From the NCBI RefSeq assembly GCF_001469215.1, contig NZ_LOFH01000010.1:62001-126000 (forward strand): a stretch of 64,000 bases of DNA. The letters are read 5' to 3'. Each line of letters begins with the position of its first letter. Positions within the stretch are counted from its first letter, which is position 1. A model generated the notes under the pieces. That model had not been told where the DNA came from and did no database searches. It was given only the letters and a program-made list of their open reading frames with translations. Both the position numbers and the translations under genes were made by a program. This document shows, piece by piece, positions 9,421 through 19,154 of the stretch. Source of the stretch: Pseudoalteromonas sp. H105 (GTDB lineage: Bacteria > Pseudomonadota > Gammaproteobacteria > Enterobacterales > Alteromonadaceae).

Positions 9421-10299
9421 TCATTTAGATTGCTGTTCTAACTGAATAATTTGCTTTTCTTTTTCTTCCCACAAGCGGTTTAACTCCGACTGAAAGCGCA
9501 CTCTAAACTCATTATCAGCAGTGTAATCACCGATTAACTCAGGGCTAACAGGTAATACCTCAACGTGAACATTAATATGTTTCACTCGACCGCTGGCAAA
9601 GTCGACAAACGTTGGAATACCATCAGGGTATTGAATGGTCACATTAACCACTTTTGAAATTTGTTCGCCCATTGCTTGCATGACAAATGCAATACCACCC
9701 GCTTTAGGTTTAAGCAAATGTGAGAACGGGCTATTTTGGCGCTGATGTTTTACATCGGTAAAACGAGTTCCTTCAACAAAGTTGACAATACTCACTGGCA
9801 TTTCTTTAAATTTTTCACAGGCTCTTCGGGTTGTTTCCAAATCTTTACCACGTAATTTTGGGTTCTTCTTAAGTTGGCTCTTGCTGGTACGCGTCATAAA
9901 TGGAAAATCCAATGCCCACCAAGCCAAGCCTAAAATTGGTACATAAATTAATTCTTTTTTTAAAAAGAAATTTAGAAATGGAATTTTTCTATTGAGTAAT
10001 CGCTGTAAAACTAAAATATCAACCCAGCTTTGATGATTGGCAATAATCAAATACCAATCTTTAAGTTGCAACGACTCAAGACCTGATACATTTAGCTCAT
10101 AAGGTGTAAATAGATTCTGATTTAGCGAATTGCACGTTACCCACATGCTTGCACACTTTTTGGCAGCCCAGCTCATCGCTTTTTGTAGCGGTTTAATAGG
10201 CAATAACTTTATAAGGCCAAAAATAAAAATAGGAATAAACCAAAGCACAGTATTTAAGGTGTAAAACACAATACTAAAAACACAGCGAATTATAGACAT
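9421..10299 (-). CDS. YihG-type 1-acyl-glycerol-3-phosphate acyltransferase, copy B
   Basis: 292 residues, paralogue of the following gene. HX4D motif is NHQSWVDIL and the acceptor motif is NFVEGTRFTDVKHQRQNSP; the stretch SHLLKPKAGGIAFVMQAMGEQ is nearly shared by both copies. One N-terminal membrane segment. The start is 35 bp after the speA stop codon, so read-through from speA is possible. Both copies keep all catalytic residues; different acyl-chain or position preference is a reasonable guess but not visible. Confidence 0.88.
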   Translation of the reverse strand: MSIIRCVFSIVFYTLNTVLWFIPIFIFGLIKLLPIKPLQKAMSWAAKKCASMWVTCNSLNQNLFTPYELNVSGLESLQLKDWYLIIANHQSWVDILVLQRLLNRKIPFLNFFLKKELIYVPILGLAWWALDFPFMTRTSKSQLKKNPKLRGKDLETTRRACEKFKEMPVSIVNFVEGTRFTDVKHQRQNSPFSHLLKPKAGGIAFVMQAMGEQISKVVNVTIQYPDGIPTFVDFASGRVKHINVHVEVLPVSPELIGDYTADNEFRVRFQSELNRLWEEKEKQIIQLEQQSK

Positions 10300-10334
10300 T
10301 ACTACTCAATTCCTTTCATTAAACGTGTCTGTTG

Positions 10335-12212
10335 TTAATCTTCAAAATAGGTATACCCAGCCAACCCAGCATTAAGCTCTGTTAAAAACTGCGCTTTTTC
10401 GGTGTCACTTACTGATAATGTTGCGATTGTTGTAGCAAAGTTTTCAGCTAAAATTTCGCTATCATAATCAACAAACTTTAATACATCCTTAACGCTATCA
10501 CCTTTTATGGCATTAGTGAGTTGATAGCCTTGCTCATTTAGCTCCACATGCACTGAATCGGTATCACCAAATAGGTTATGAAGATCGCCTAATATTTCTT
10601 GATATGCGCCTACCATAAACATCGCAATATGGTATTGCTGCCCTGCTACATACTCAGGTATAGGTAGGCTTGTTTCAATGCCTGCGCCTTCAACATATTC
10701 CCGAATTTGGCCGTCTGAATCACAGGTTATATCTTGAATAATTGCGCGTTGTGTTAATGGCTTATCCAAGTTTTCTATCGGCATCACAGGAAACAGTTGT
10801 TGAATACCCCATACATCGGGTAGTGACTGAAATAACGAAAAGTTCACAAATAACTTATCTGCTAGCTTTTCATTTAAATCATCTAATACTTCGCGATGGG
10901 CACGTGCATTACTCAAAGACGCGCGCACACGATGTAAAATAGTGAAGTATAACTGCTCTATTTTTGCCCACTCCAACATACTCACTAATCCATGTACATA
11001 TTGGTCATGCGCTTCACTAAATAAGTGCATCGCATCGTGGTAGATTTCTAAGGCCATGCGCGGGGTTAAACGTTGTAAACACTGCCACATTTCATCAAGC
11101 ACTAGCACGCTATTTGGTTCTGGTGCACTTGGGCTTGAGTGGTTTGGGGCTTTTTCAACATCAATCACATCAGTGATAAGTACAGCATGATGAGCGGTAA
11201 GTGCTCGCCCTGATTCTGTAATAATAGCAGGGTGAGGAAGCGTGTGTTGCTCACACACTTCAGCAAACGCATTAACCACATTACGAGCATATTCATCAAC
11301 GGTGTAATTCATAGAGCACGCACTGCGAGAACCTGATCCCTCATAATCAACACCTAAGCCACCACCCACATCAACGGTATTCAGCGGCACGCCCAATTGA
11401 GTAAGCTCAGCAAAGTGACGAGCGCACTCGCGTAAAGCGCGGTGAATGTCACGAATATTGGCTATTTGTGAACCAATATGGAAGTGCACCATTTGCATTA
11501 AATGTAATTTATCATGCTGTTTAAGCACCTCAACAGCGCTTAATACTTGGCCTGCGGTTAGTCCAAACTTACCTTTTTCCCCCCCCGTATTTTGCCACTT
11601 ACCTTTACCCACTGAATTTAAACGAATGCGGATACCTATCGCAGGTTCAATGCCTAAGTCTTCAATTTCAGTTAACAATGTGGTTAATTCTGATAATTTT
11701 TCAACCACTATTTTAACGTTATGTCCCATTGCCTGACCTATACATGCAAGGCGTAAAAACTCGCTGTCTTTGTAGCCATTGCATACAATGGTAATTGGGG
11801 AAGTGGCTACACCAAGTATTGCCATAAGCTCAGGCTTAGAGCCTGCTTCGAGCCCCACTAAACCACTCGGGTGCGCTAATAGTTTACTTACCACTGAGCG
11901 TTGTTGGTTAACTTTAATGGGGTATACACAGGTGTACTGACCTTGATAATCGCGAGCATCGCGTGCTTTACAAAATGCACTAGTGAGCGTGTCTACTCGA
12001 TTTTGTAAAATATCAGTAAATCGTACCAGCACAGGGAGTGTTAACCCTTGCTTTTTAAATTGCTCTGTGAGTTCGCTTAACGAAATTGCCGTTTTAGTTT
12101 GATCACTATCAGGGTAAGCGACCAACTCGCCTTGGCTGTTTATATCAAAGTAACCGTCACTCCAATGTGCAACGTTATAGGTCGCGCGTGCTGTGTCTAA
12201 ACCCCAAGTCAT
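10335..12212 (-). CDS. speA: Biosynthetic arginine decarboxylase
   Basis: PLP-dependent enzyme that turns arginine into agmatine, first step of putrescine synthesis. 625 residues from the chosen start. Fold III decarboxylase features: YPIKVNQQRSVV with the PLP lysine, GLEAGSKPELMA, HFHIGSQIANIRDI, VDVGGGLGVDYEGSGS and ITESGRALTAHHAV. The longest frame begins 19 codons earlier (12269); I prefer the ATG at 12212 because AGAAG lies about 8 bp upstream and the protein then begins MTWGLDTARATYNVAHW, as family members do. It faces speE across a divergent promoter region. Confidence 0.93.
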   Translation of the reverse strand: MTWGLDTARATYNVAHWSDGYFDINSQGELVAYPDSDQTKTAISLSELTEQFKKQGLTLPVLVRFTDILQNRVDTLTSAFCKARDARDYQGQYTCVYPIKVNQQRSVVSKLLAHPSGLVGLEAGSKPELMAILGVATSPITIVCNGYKDSEFLRLACIGQAMGHNVKIVVEKLSELTTLLTEIEDLGIEPAIGIRIRLNSVGKGKWQNTGGEKGKFGLTAGQVLSAVEVLKQHDKLHLMQMVHFHIGSQIANIRDIHRALRECARHFAELTQLGVPLNTVDVGGGLGVDYEGSGSRSACSMNYTVDEYARNVVNAFAEVCEQHTLPHPAIITESGRALTAHHAVLITDVIDVEKAPNHSSPSAPEPNSVLVLDEMWQCLQRLTPRMALEIYHDAMHLFSEAHDQYVHGLVSMLEWAKIEQLYFTILHRVRASLSNARAHREVLDDLNEKLADKLFVNFSLFQSLPDVWGIQQLFPVMPIENLDKPLTQRAIIQDITCDSDGQIREYVEGAGIETSLPIPEYVAGQQYHIAMFMVGAYQEILGDLHNLFGDTDSVHVELNEQGYQLTNAIKGDSVKDVLKFVDYDSEILAENFATTIATLSVSDTEKAQFLTELNAGLAGYTYFED

Positions 12213-12415
12213 GGCAAATTCTTCTATAGTTAACAAGTTTCGCAGAATCGCGTATTTTAGTACTTCCATAGCTCCTACGCTAACAAAAATTAAACTTTAA
12301 GCCAAAGCGAGAAGAAAATATTCGCTATACTGGTAAAAATTTAATTGAGCAAAACGCCAACCACTGGCAGAATTGCCCCCTTTTTCATACTCAACTTAAA
12401 AGTGTAGCTAGCGAC

Positions 12416-13279
12416 ATGGCAAATTTAGATCAAAGCAAATGGTTTACCGAAATCAGTGAACGAGACGGCAGTGCGTTTTCTCTACGTATCAATAAAAAGT
12501 TAGACGAAAAGCAATCTCCTTTTCAAAAAGTTGAAATGTTCGAAACCACTGACTTTGGTAACTTAATGATTATTGATGGCTGCACAATGGTCAGTAGTCG
12601 TGAAAACTTCTTTTATCATGAAATGATCAGCCACCCAGCATTATTAGCGCACCCACACCCTAAAAATGTAGTGATCATTGGTGGCGGCGACTGCGGTACG
12701 TTACGTGAAGTGTTAAAACATACAAGTGTTGAGTCGGTAACACAAATCGATATCGATGAAGTCGTGACACAAATGTCACTGAAATATTTTCCTGAATTGT
12801 GTGAAGCCAACCAAGACCCACGAGCAACCGTAATGTTTGATGATGGAATTAAATACATGCGCGAAGCAGCGCCTGAGTCCATCGATGTAGTTATTGTTGA
12901 TGGCACAGACCCTGTGGGCCCTGGTGAAGGACTATTCAACCATGCCTTTTACACCAGCTGTTTAAAAGCATTACGCCCTGGCGGCATCATGGTGCAACAA
13001 AGTGAATCTCCACTAATGCATATGCCTTTACTTGTCGAAATGCGCGATGCAATGACTGATGTGGGGTTTGGCGACTTACAAACCTTACCCTTCCCACAGC
13101 CTATTTACCCAAGTGGTTTGTGGTCTGTCACGCTCGCTCGTAAAGGTGAAGTATTTGCAGGTTTCAGAGAAGATGCAGCCAAAGAGCTTGCGCAAATCAC
13201 CGAGTATTACAACAGCGGTATTCATTATGGTGCGCTTGCAACACCAAACTTTATGAAGCGCGCATTTACAAAAAAATAA
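12416..13279 (+). CDS. speE: Spermidine synthase (polyamine aminopropyltransferase)
   Basis: 287 residues. Transfers the aminopropyl group from decarboxylated S-adenosylmethionine to putrescine. Motifs of the family: IIGGGDCGTLREVLKH (SAM pocket), QIDIDEVVTQMS, ARATVMFDDGIKYM-like loop, and the catalytic VIVDGTDPVGPGEGLF. The C-terminal QTLPFPQPIYPSGLWSVTLARKG is also conserved. Divergent from speA; together they cover agmatine and spermidine formation, while speB/speC and speD must lie elsewhere. A TATACT box at 12326-12331 may be its -10 but no good -35 is seen. Confidence 0.95.
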   Translation: MANLDQSKWFTEISERDGSAFSLRINKKLDEKQSPFQKVEMFETTDFGNLMIIDGCTMVSSRENFFYHEMISHPALLAHPHPKNVVIIGGGDCGTLREVLKHTSVESVTQIDIDEVVTQMSLKYFPELCEANQDPRATVMFDDGIKYMREAAPESIDVVIVDGTDPVGPGEGLFNHAFYTSCLKALRPGGIMVQQSESPLMHMPLLVEMRDAMTDVGFGDLQTLPFPQPIYPSGLWSVTLARKGEVFAGFREDAAKELAQITEYYNSGIHYGALATPNFMKRAFTKK

Positions 13280-13327
13280 AATTGGGGGAACGCTTCCCAA
13301 AGTTGATTTGAATTTACATGTCATAAC

Positions 13328-13350
13328 AAAGGGGCTTTGTAGCCCCTTTT
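13328..13350. terminator. Rho-independent terminator, probably bidirectional
   Basis: Perfect 9-bp stem AAAGGGGCT / AGCCCCTTT with loop TTGT. It sits between speE and the convergent chemoreceptor gene and is followed by T-rich sequence on the + strand, so it should stop speE transcription and possibly the opposite unit. Confidence 0.85.
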
Positions 13351-13365
13351 GCTTTAATGGTTTTT

Positions 13366-14967
13366 TTAAACCTTAAAACGCTTCACTAAATTGCTTAGCT
13401 CACCGGTTAGTTGATTCATTCTAAGTGCTACATCTTCCGTCGAGCGCGCAAGCTCTCCCCCTTGCAGTGTTTGATCATTAAGCGATGATAAGTTGTGACT
13501 AATCTCTTCAGAAACAGTCGTCTGCTCATCTGTAGCATGCGCCGTTTGCATCGCCATTTCATTAACTTTAACAGAGGAACTTTGCATCGCGTTAAGTACA
13601 TCGTTTGTCTGTGAAAATGACGCTACGGCTTCGTCTGCAAACCTTTTTCCACTATTAATTGCTGACAGTGATTGCTCAACACTTGTAGCAAACTGCTCAA
13701 CCATATTTTGAATGTCGTTGGTGCTTTCTTGGGTCCGAGTAGCGAGCGTTCTCACTTCATCTGCTACCACTGCAAACCCACGCCCTTGTTCACCCGCTCG
13801 AGCTGCTTCTATAGCCGCATTGAGGGCAAGCAAATTCGTTTGCTCTGCGATTGCGCGTATTACCTCTAACACTCTGGCAATATTGTCTGAACTTTGTTGT
13901 AACTCAGTTGATTTATTACTAGCGTGTTCCATATTTTCAGATAGCGCAATAATTTTATTACTTGAACTGGCAACGGCACTCAATCCATCTTTTGCCAAAG
14001 ACTGAGAGTTATCAGCCTCTTTAGATGATTCTTGAGCCACACTGGCAACTTCTCGACTGGCGACACTCATTTGGTGAACCGCACTCACAATAGACTCAGA
14101 AGCTTGACTCAGCTTGTGGTTAACATCACTGTTTTGATTAGCAAACTGGTTTAAATCGCCTCCTAGGTTATTTAATTCATTCGCTTGCACTAAAATATCG
14201 CGTATCAGCTGCTGTAAATTATCTAAAAAACGATTAAATGCGGTTGCAAGCTCTGCAAATTCATCTTGGCTCTTAATTGTAATTCGCCCAGTTAAATCCC
14301 CATCACCGGATGCTATTTCATTGATTCTGTTTGTTACATAATCCATTTGTTTAGTAAGTTGACGCGGTATTTGATAACTAAACCAACCTGCAACCGCAAG
14401 AATAACAACGATCATAAAAAGCAGCAGCCATTTAGTGCTATTAATCTTGTCAATGAGCTTTTGCTTTTCTATTTTAGACACTGATTCGGCACGTTCCCCT
14501 GCTTTGTCTAAAATATCTCGTAAAGCGTCAAACTCTCGATTAGCCGCTTGTTCATGCGATTTATTTTGAGCAGCGTTTATATATGCCTCTGAAGCGGATA
14601 ACCAACGAGAAAATGCTGAATCAAAATTACTGACGCTTTCGGTAACTTCGGGATAAATCGACAGGTAGCTTAAGTATTGTTTAAACCGATCTGCGACCTG
14701 TTGCGCATTTTCACTGTGGCTTTGTAATTCATCTGCATCGCCTTTTTTATTGGTGACTAAGTTGAGCTCAGCGACTTTAGCTTGATAAAGATCTCTATCA
14801 GCATTTAAAACAACCGAAATAGCATTTAAAAAGCGAACTGACTGGGTCTCCAGTGCAGCCTTTTGCAAATTAATTAAATAGGTGTAACCTGCAATCAATA
14901 AAACAATAGCAATACCTAATAGCGCAATAGGTAATGAACTTTTGACACGAATACTTTGTAATTTCAT
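13366..14967 (-). CDS. Methyl-accepting chemotaxis protein
   Basis: 533-residue transmembrane chemoreceptor. Helix 1 is residues 12-31. A periplasmic helical sensor domain (32-185) looks like the four-helix bundle type. Helix 2 is near 186-203, followed by HAMP (205-258, [20 protein letters not shown]) and the signalling domain with the hairpin tip [20 protein letters not shown]. No C-terminal NWETF-type pentapeptide for CheR/CheB docking. It follows the barrel gene by 71 bp on the same strand, so it may belong to the cupredoxin-barrel transcription unit. Ligand unknown. Confidence 0.92.
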   Translation of the reverse strand: MKLQSIRVKSSLPIALLGIAIVLLIAGYTYLINLQKAALETQSVRFLNAISVVLNADRDLYQAKVAELNLVTNKKGDADELQSHSENAQQVADRFKQYLSYLSIYPEVTESVSNFDSAFSRWLSASEAYINAAQNKSHEQAANREFDALRDILDKAGERAESVSKIEKQKLIDKINSTKWLLLFMIVVILAVAGWFSYQIPRQLTKQMDYVTNRINEIASGDGDLTGRITIKSQDEFAELATAFNRFLDNLQQLIRDILVQANELNNLGGDLNQFANQNSDVNHKLSQASESIVSAVHQMSVASREVASVAQESSKEADNSQSLAKDGLSAVASSSNKIIALSENMEHASNKSTELQQSSDNIARVLEVIRAIAEQTNLLALNAAIEAARAGEQGRGFAVVADEVRTLATRTQESTNDIQNMVEQFATSVEQSLSAINSGKRFADEAVASFSQTNDVLNAMQSSSVKVNEMAMQTAHATDEQTTVSEEISHNLSSLNDQTLQGGELARSTEDVALRMNQLTGELSNLVKRFKV

Positions 14968-15038
14968 CTATTACCTCAACTCAAAATGTTCATCACATTA
15001 AAGTATAAAGATAGTTGAAAAATATCGTATTGCCTAAG

Positions 15039-16268
15039 TCAAAATCGCCATTGCGCATTTAATGCAATTTGTTGTTGTGAAATACGTGGTGATAACCCCA
15101 TTAATGGGCGATTATCTGCTTGGCTGCGTAACGCAGAAGCTTCGGCTCCCAGTTGCCATTGCTGATTTAATTGGTAGCGCCAAGTGGCTGTAATACCCTC
15201 TCCATGACTCGCATTAGGGTCAAACGCCCAATCATCTTTGTCAGTCACTTCAAAATAGTCATAACGTATCGAAAGTCGGTGCAGTGCTAATTTATGACTT
15301 AATAAAATGAAATGGCTATAGAATCGATTATCAACTCCCCGCTTAGCCCCCATCGCTGTACTACCAGACATCATCTGTGTAATTAAGCGCGTTTTACGGG
15401 TGAATTTGTACAACCATGCTGCACTTGAAAAGCGCGTATCCCATGCGTATTGCCCCGTGCTGTAATTAATTGCAGCTGGATCACCATTATTATCATAATA
15501 ATAAAACCTAAATTGAGATTGTTTTAAATAATCCCAGTGCATACCAATGTAATACCCATAACGTCCGTCAACTTCTTCAAATGGTAATACCTGATTAGCT
15601 TGAAACTGAAGTTGTGGAGTATTGAGTGAAGCAACAGGCGCAAATGCGATACCTTCATTAAATGTTGTTTGGCGGTCATGCAGTGCAAAGCCTCGCCAAG
15701 CCAATAACGTGCCGGCAGGATCATTTCCTTTAAACGTTGCGCCAACAAATGAGAAGCTATGTGCACTGTTAAAGCTTCGACCAGGGCGCTTTATCGTGGC
15801 TTCAATGCCCAAGGTCCGGAGCTCTTCACCTACCCACGAATTAATAGCTGAATTAGTATAATTATAAGGGGACAACCACCCCATATCTGGGTTTTCTAGT
15901 GATAATAATGGGTAGAAGCCGCCAACCCGTACGTGCCATTTATACTTATTCTGAGTAAGAGGTTTGTACTGCAAGTAAGCTTGTGTAAAGCCCACTGTCG
16001 GTTCAGGATCTTGATAAGCATTTATTACACCATGGGCAGACCATGCAGAAGTTAAATCAGTGCGAAAATCAAGTAACCCTTGCGAAAGTAACACCCCCTC
16101 TGTATCACTATCAAAGCGATACAAGCCGACACCGCGCTCCTGCCAACTTGTTTGCGAGTCCGCATTAATAGCACTGACCTGCAACAGCCCTTTTACGTGT
16201 GCACTGACGTTAAACGTAGTAACCACGGCAATAATAGAAACAGTGTTTAATATATGTTTAATAGTCAT
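15039..16268 (-). CDS. Putative outer-membrane beta-barrel (porin-like) protein
   Basis: 409 residues with a signal peptide (MTIKHILNTVSIIAVVTTFNVSAH). The body is rich in alternating aromatic and polar strands (YYIGMHWDYLKQSQFRFYYY, KLALHRLSIRYDYFEV) and ends in QWRF, a C-terminal aromatic typical of barrels inserted by BAM. No family name recognised. The longest frame starts with TTG at 16286; ATG at 16268 is better, with GGA about 8 bp upstream. That start overlaps the cupredoxin stop by 11 bp, implying coupled translation. Possibly a channel partner of the secreted copper protein (inference from context). Confidence 0.75.
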   Translation of the reverse strand: MTIKHILNTVSIIAVVTTFNVSAHVKGLLQVSAINADSQTSWQERGVGLYRFDSDTEGVLLSQGLLDFRTDLTSAWSAHGVINAYQDPEPTVGFTQAYLQYKPLTQNKYKWHVRVGGFYPLLSLENPDMGWLSPYNYTNSAINSWVGEELRTLGIEATIKRPGRSFNSAHSFSFVGATFKGNDPAGTLLAWRGFALHDRQTTFNEGIAFAPVASLNTPQLQFQANQVLPFEEVDGRYGYYIGMHWDYLKQSQFRFYYYDNNGDPAAINYSTGQYAWDTRFSSAAWLYKFTRKTRLITQMMSGSTAMGAKRGVDNRFYSHFILLSHKLALHRLSIRYDYFEVTDKDDWAFDPNASHGEGITATWRYQLNQQWQLGAEASALRSQADNRPLMGLSPRISQQQIALNAQWRF

Positions 16269-16881
16269 CAAATTCATCCACACCAATAGCTACGCGCGGT
16301 ATTAATGGTTGTTTAAGTTGATAGCGCAAAGCCTCACTAACAATACTTACAGCCTTTGACTCGATTGAGCTGATATCGGCAAACCCCTCGTGCCACGAAT
16401 TTAATGTGTATTCGCCAACGGGGACATCTAATGTCACTTGGCCTTGCTCGTCAGTGATACCGTAGTACGGGCTATCAACAACCACAATATAGCCCAACAT
16501 CCAGTCATGTATGTTACACCCAAGCTCAACGACGCCAGTTTGCTCAAAAGTAATGGGGGCTTGTGGCTGCTCACGGTATAACTTCAATTCAAACGACTTA
16601 CTTTTGGAAAATGAGTACACGTGATGCATGATCGAGTCTGCATTCGGAAAATCAACCTGACCATTTTGCTCTACCACTAAAATATGCGGGGTGAATTGAC
16701 GATCTTTCTGCCCCATAGTGAACATTTCCTCTGGCTTACGAGGCACCGAAATAGGGGTTTTAGCTTGCAACCAAACAACCACATTTGGCTGTACTTTTTG
16801 GCCTTGGTTATAAACCGTAATGGTGGCGGCTTGACTGCTGAACGCCAATAAAGTTAATAAGATAGCACTAAGAAGCTTCAT
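16258..16881 (-). CDS. Secreted cupredoxin-like protein (methylamine-utilisation type)
   Basis: 207 residues with signal peptide MKLLSAILLTLLAFSSQA. Residues 20-130 form a plastocyanin-like fold with a complete type 1 copper ligand set: His86 or His87 in DSIMHHVYS, then Cys122, His125 and Met128 in LGCNIHDWM. A C-terminal carboxypeptidase-regulatory-like beta segment follows (GQVTLDVPVGEYTLNSWHEG). Databases often name such proteins 'methylamine utilization protein', but no mau genes are here. Probably a periplasmic electron-transfer or copper-binding protein. First gene of a likely three-gene unit. Confidence 0.82.
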   Translation of the reverse strand: MKLLSAILLTLLAFSSQAATITVYNQGQKVQPNVVVWLQAKTPISVPRKPEEMFTMGQKDRQFTPHILVVEQNGQVDFPNADSIMHHVYSFSKSKSFELKLYREQPQAPITFEQTGVVELGCNIHDWMLGYIVVVDSPYYGITDEQGQVTLDVPVGEYTLNSWHEGFADISSIESKAVSIVSEALRYQLKQPLIPRVAIGVDEFDDY

Positions 16882-16978
16882 CTGGATGACAATATTATTA
16901 TTTGATTTGATTTATTATAGACATATTTAAGTCGTATTTTCAGATATTTTAATAACCTTTTAATTATAAGCTGCAAAT

Positions 16979-16992
16979 TGAATACGTATGCA
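16979..16992. promoter_or_regulatory. Putative LacI-type operator upstream of GH97 gene
   Basis: TGAATACGTATGCA, identical to the site at 1165-1178, with its centre about 75 bp before the GH97 start codon and 103 bp before the divergent cupredoxin start. A chance exact match of 14 bp at two intergenic places in one 64 kb window is unlikely. See the matching entry for the palindrome analysis. Confidence 0.5.
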
Positions 16993-17060
16993 GCCACCTC
17001 GTAAAACCTCGCTTGGTCATTTATTCTAACTGCGCACCCATCAAATCAGTTGGACACACA

Positions 17061-19103
17061 ATGCGATTATCTCTACTACTATTGGTTTTACTCTCCAGCA
17101 GCAGCTTTGCCAAGCAAGCGATTGTTGAATCACCTAATAAAAAAATAAAAATAATTATTTCAGATCAAAACTCAGCGCCTCATTATTCAATTAGTTTTAA
17201 CGATAAAAAAGTAATAGAAAATTCTTCTTTAGGATTTGAATTTAAACAACAGGCTCCTTTTAATACTGGCTTTTCTTTATCACATGTTACTCACAATAAA
17301 GTGAACGCTCAATGGGAACAACCCTGGGGTGAACGTCAAACCATTCTCGATAAACATAATGAAATAGCCGTAACATTCACTAAACCGGCTCCTCACGGCG
17401 GCACTTACACGGTGCGTTTTAGAGCCTTTGATAGCGGTGTTGGATTTCGTTATGAAGTGCCTGCTCAAGCTGGTTTTGAAGACATACAAATAACAAAAGA
17501 ACTGACTGAGTTTGCTATTGCAGGAGCTAATCAAGCACGTGCGTGGTGGATTCCCGCGCGCGGCTGGAATCGCTACGAATATGTTTACAACACAACGCCT
17601 TTGCAAGACGCAGCATTAGCGCATACACCATTTACATTTAAAAATGCTGATGGTGTGCACGTTAGTATTCATGAAGCCGCATTGGTAGATTTCGCAGGCA
17701 TGGTGCTTAACCAGCGTCGCCCTGGTACTCTGCAAGCAGATTTAACCCCCTGGTCAGATGGGATAGCCGTTAAAAAACAAGGGGCCTTCAATACCCCTTG
17801 GCGTACAGTGCAAATAGGTGAGAAGGCTATTGATTTAATTAACTCTGACATTATCTTAAACCTAAATGAGCCGAATAAATTAGGCGATGTTTCCTGGGTT
17901 AAACCGGGTAAATATGTCGGTATCTGGTGGGGCATGCATATCAATGAAACCACATGGGGTAGCGGTGAGAAGCACGGCGCCACCACGAAAAATACCAAAT
18001 ATTATATGGACTTTGCCGCTCAGTATGGCTTTGACGGCGTATTAGTCGAAGGCTGGAATTTGGGCTGGGACGGAGATTGGTTCTTTAACGGCGATGTATT
18101 TAGCTTTACTCAGCCTTACGATGACTTTGATATTAAAGAGCTGACTCGCTACGGTAAGCAAAAAGGCGTGCAGTTAATTGGCCACCATGAAACGTCAGGG
18201 AATGTCAGTAACTACCGTAACCAAATGGAAGATGCTTTTGCGCTCTACGAAGAATCAAATGTTAGCCAAGTTAAAACAGGTTATGTCGCTGATGGCGGTA
18301 ATATTAAACGCATTGATGAAAACGGCATTGCCCGCAAGGAGTGGCACGATGGTCAATTTATGGTGAATGAGTACCTACACAACATCAAACTTGCCGCTAA
18401 GCATAAAATCAGTATTAACACGCACGAACCAATTAAAGACACGGGCTTGCGCCGTACTTACCCTAATTGGATTGCTCGTGAAGGTGCTCGAGGCCAAGAG
18501 TTTAATGCATGGGGCACACCTCCTAATCCGCCAGAACATATTCCGATGCTTGCTTTTACTCGCATGTTAGCAGGCCCAATGGATTTTACACCGGGCATTT
18601 TTGATATGAGTTTTAATGGGTTGGGCGCCAACACCAATCGCCCACAAACAACACTTGCAAAGCAATTAGCCCTTTATGTTGTTGTGTATAGCCCGATTCA
18701 AATGGCTGCAGATTTACCGCGTAACTACTTAGCGAAACCAGATGCATTTCAGTTCATTCAAGACGTACCGACCGATTGGCAGCAAAGTATTGCCCTTGCA
18801 GGTGAAGTTGGCGACTATGTTGTGTTTGCCCGTAAAGAACGAAAACGTGACAACTACTCAGGAAATGACTGGTACTTAGGGGCCGTGACTGATGAGCATG
18901 CACGTACGATTGATATTAAACTCGATTTTTTAGAGCCTAATAAAGTATTTGAAGCACAAATCTACAAAGATGGTGATAAGGCAGAGTGGAAAAACACCCC
19001 TTACGATATCAAGATAGAACAACGAATCGTAACAGCCAAAGATACGTTATCGATAAAGTTAGCGACAAGTGGCGGCACTGCAATTAGGTTTAAAGCGATT
19101 TAA
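17061..19103 (+). CDS. Glycoside hydrolase family 97 (SusB-like alpha-glucosidase)
   Basis: 680-residue secreted enzyme: signal peptide MRLSLLLLVLLSSSSFA, an N-terminal GH97 beta-sandwich (25-270), a TIM barrel (280-570) and a C-terminal beta domain. Motifs: GHHETSGN (Glu377), NTHEPIKDTGLRRTYPN (Glu456) and REGARGQEF (Glu474, Glu480). The spacings of 24 and 6 residues equal those of SusB Glu508, Glu532 and Glu526, so the inverting alpha-glucosidase machinery and calcium site look intact. The longest frame starts with a TTG at 17013; the ATG at 17061 has GGA at about 7 bp and gives the signal peptide. Likely cleaves maltodextrins in the periplasm. Confidence 0.92.
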   Translation: MRLSLLLLVLLSSSSFAKQAIVESPNKKIKIIISDQNSAPHYSISFNDKKVIENSSLGFEFKQQAPFNTGFSLSHVTHNKVNAQWEQPWGERQTILDKHNEIAVTFTKPAPHGGTYTVRFRAFDSGVGFRYEVPAQAGFEDIQITKELTEFAIAGANQARAWWIPARGWNRYEYVYNTTPLQDAALAHTPFTFKNADGVHVSIHEAALVDFAGMVLNQRRPGTLQADLTPWSDGIAVKKQGAFNTPWRTVQIGEKAIDLINSDIILNLNEPNKLGDVSWVKPGKYVGIWWGMHINETTWGSGEKHGATTKNTKYYMDFAAQYGFDGVLVEGWNLGWDGDWFFNGDVFSFTQPYDDFDIKELTRYGKQKGVQLIGHHETSGNVSNYRNQMEDAFALYEESNVSQVKTGYVADGGNIKRIDENGIARKEWHDGQFMVNEYLHNIKLAAKHKISINTHEPIKDTGLRRTYPNWIAREGARGQEFNAWGTPPNPPEHIPMLAFTRMLAGPMDFTPGIFDMSFNGLGANTNRPQTTLAKQLALYVVVYSPIQMAADLPRNYLAKPDAFQFIQDVPTDWQQSIALAGEVGDYVVFARKERKRDNYSGNDWYLGAVTDEHARTIDIKLDFLEPNKVFEAQIYKDGDKAEWKNTPYDIKIEQRIVTAKDTLSIKLATSGGTAIRFKAI

Positions 19104-19128
19104 GCCCGCTCATACAAGTATGTACTTA

Positions 19129-19154
19129 AGCGCGGCATTTACCGCGCTTTATTG
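19129..19154. terminator. Bidirectional terminator
   Basis: 7-bp GC-rich stem AGCGCGG / CCGCGCT, loop CATTTA, followed by TTATT on the + strand. The stop codon of the minus-strand small membrane protein gene lies inside the loop, so both convergent units appear to end in this one hairpin. Confidence 0.75.
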
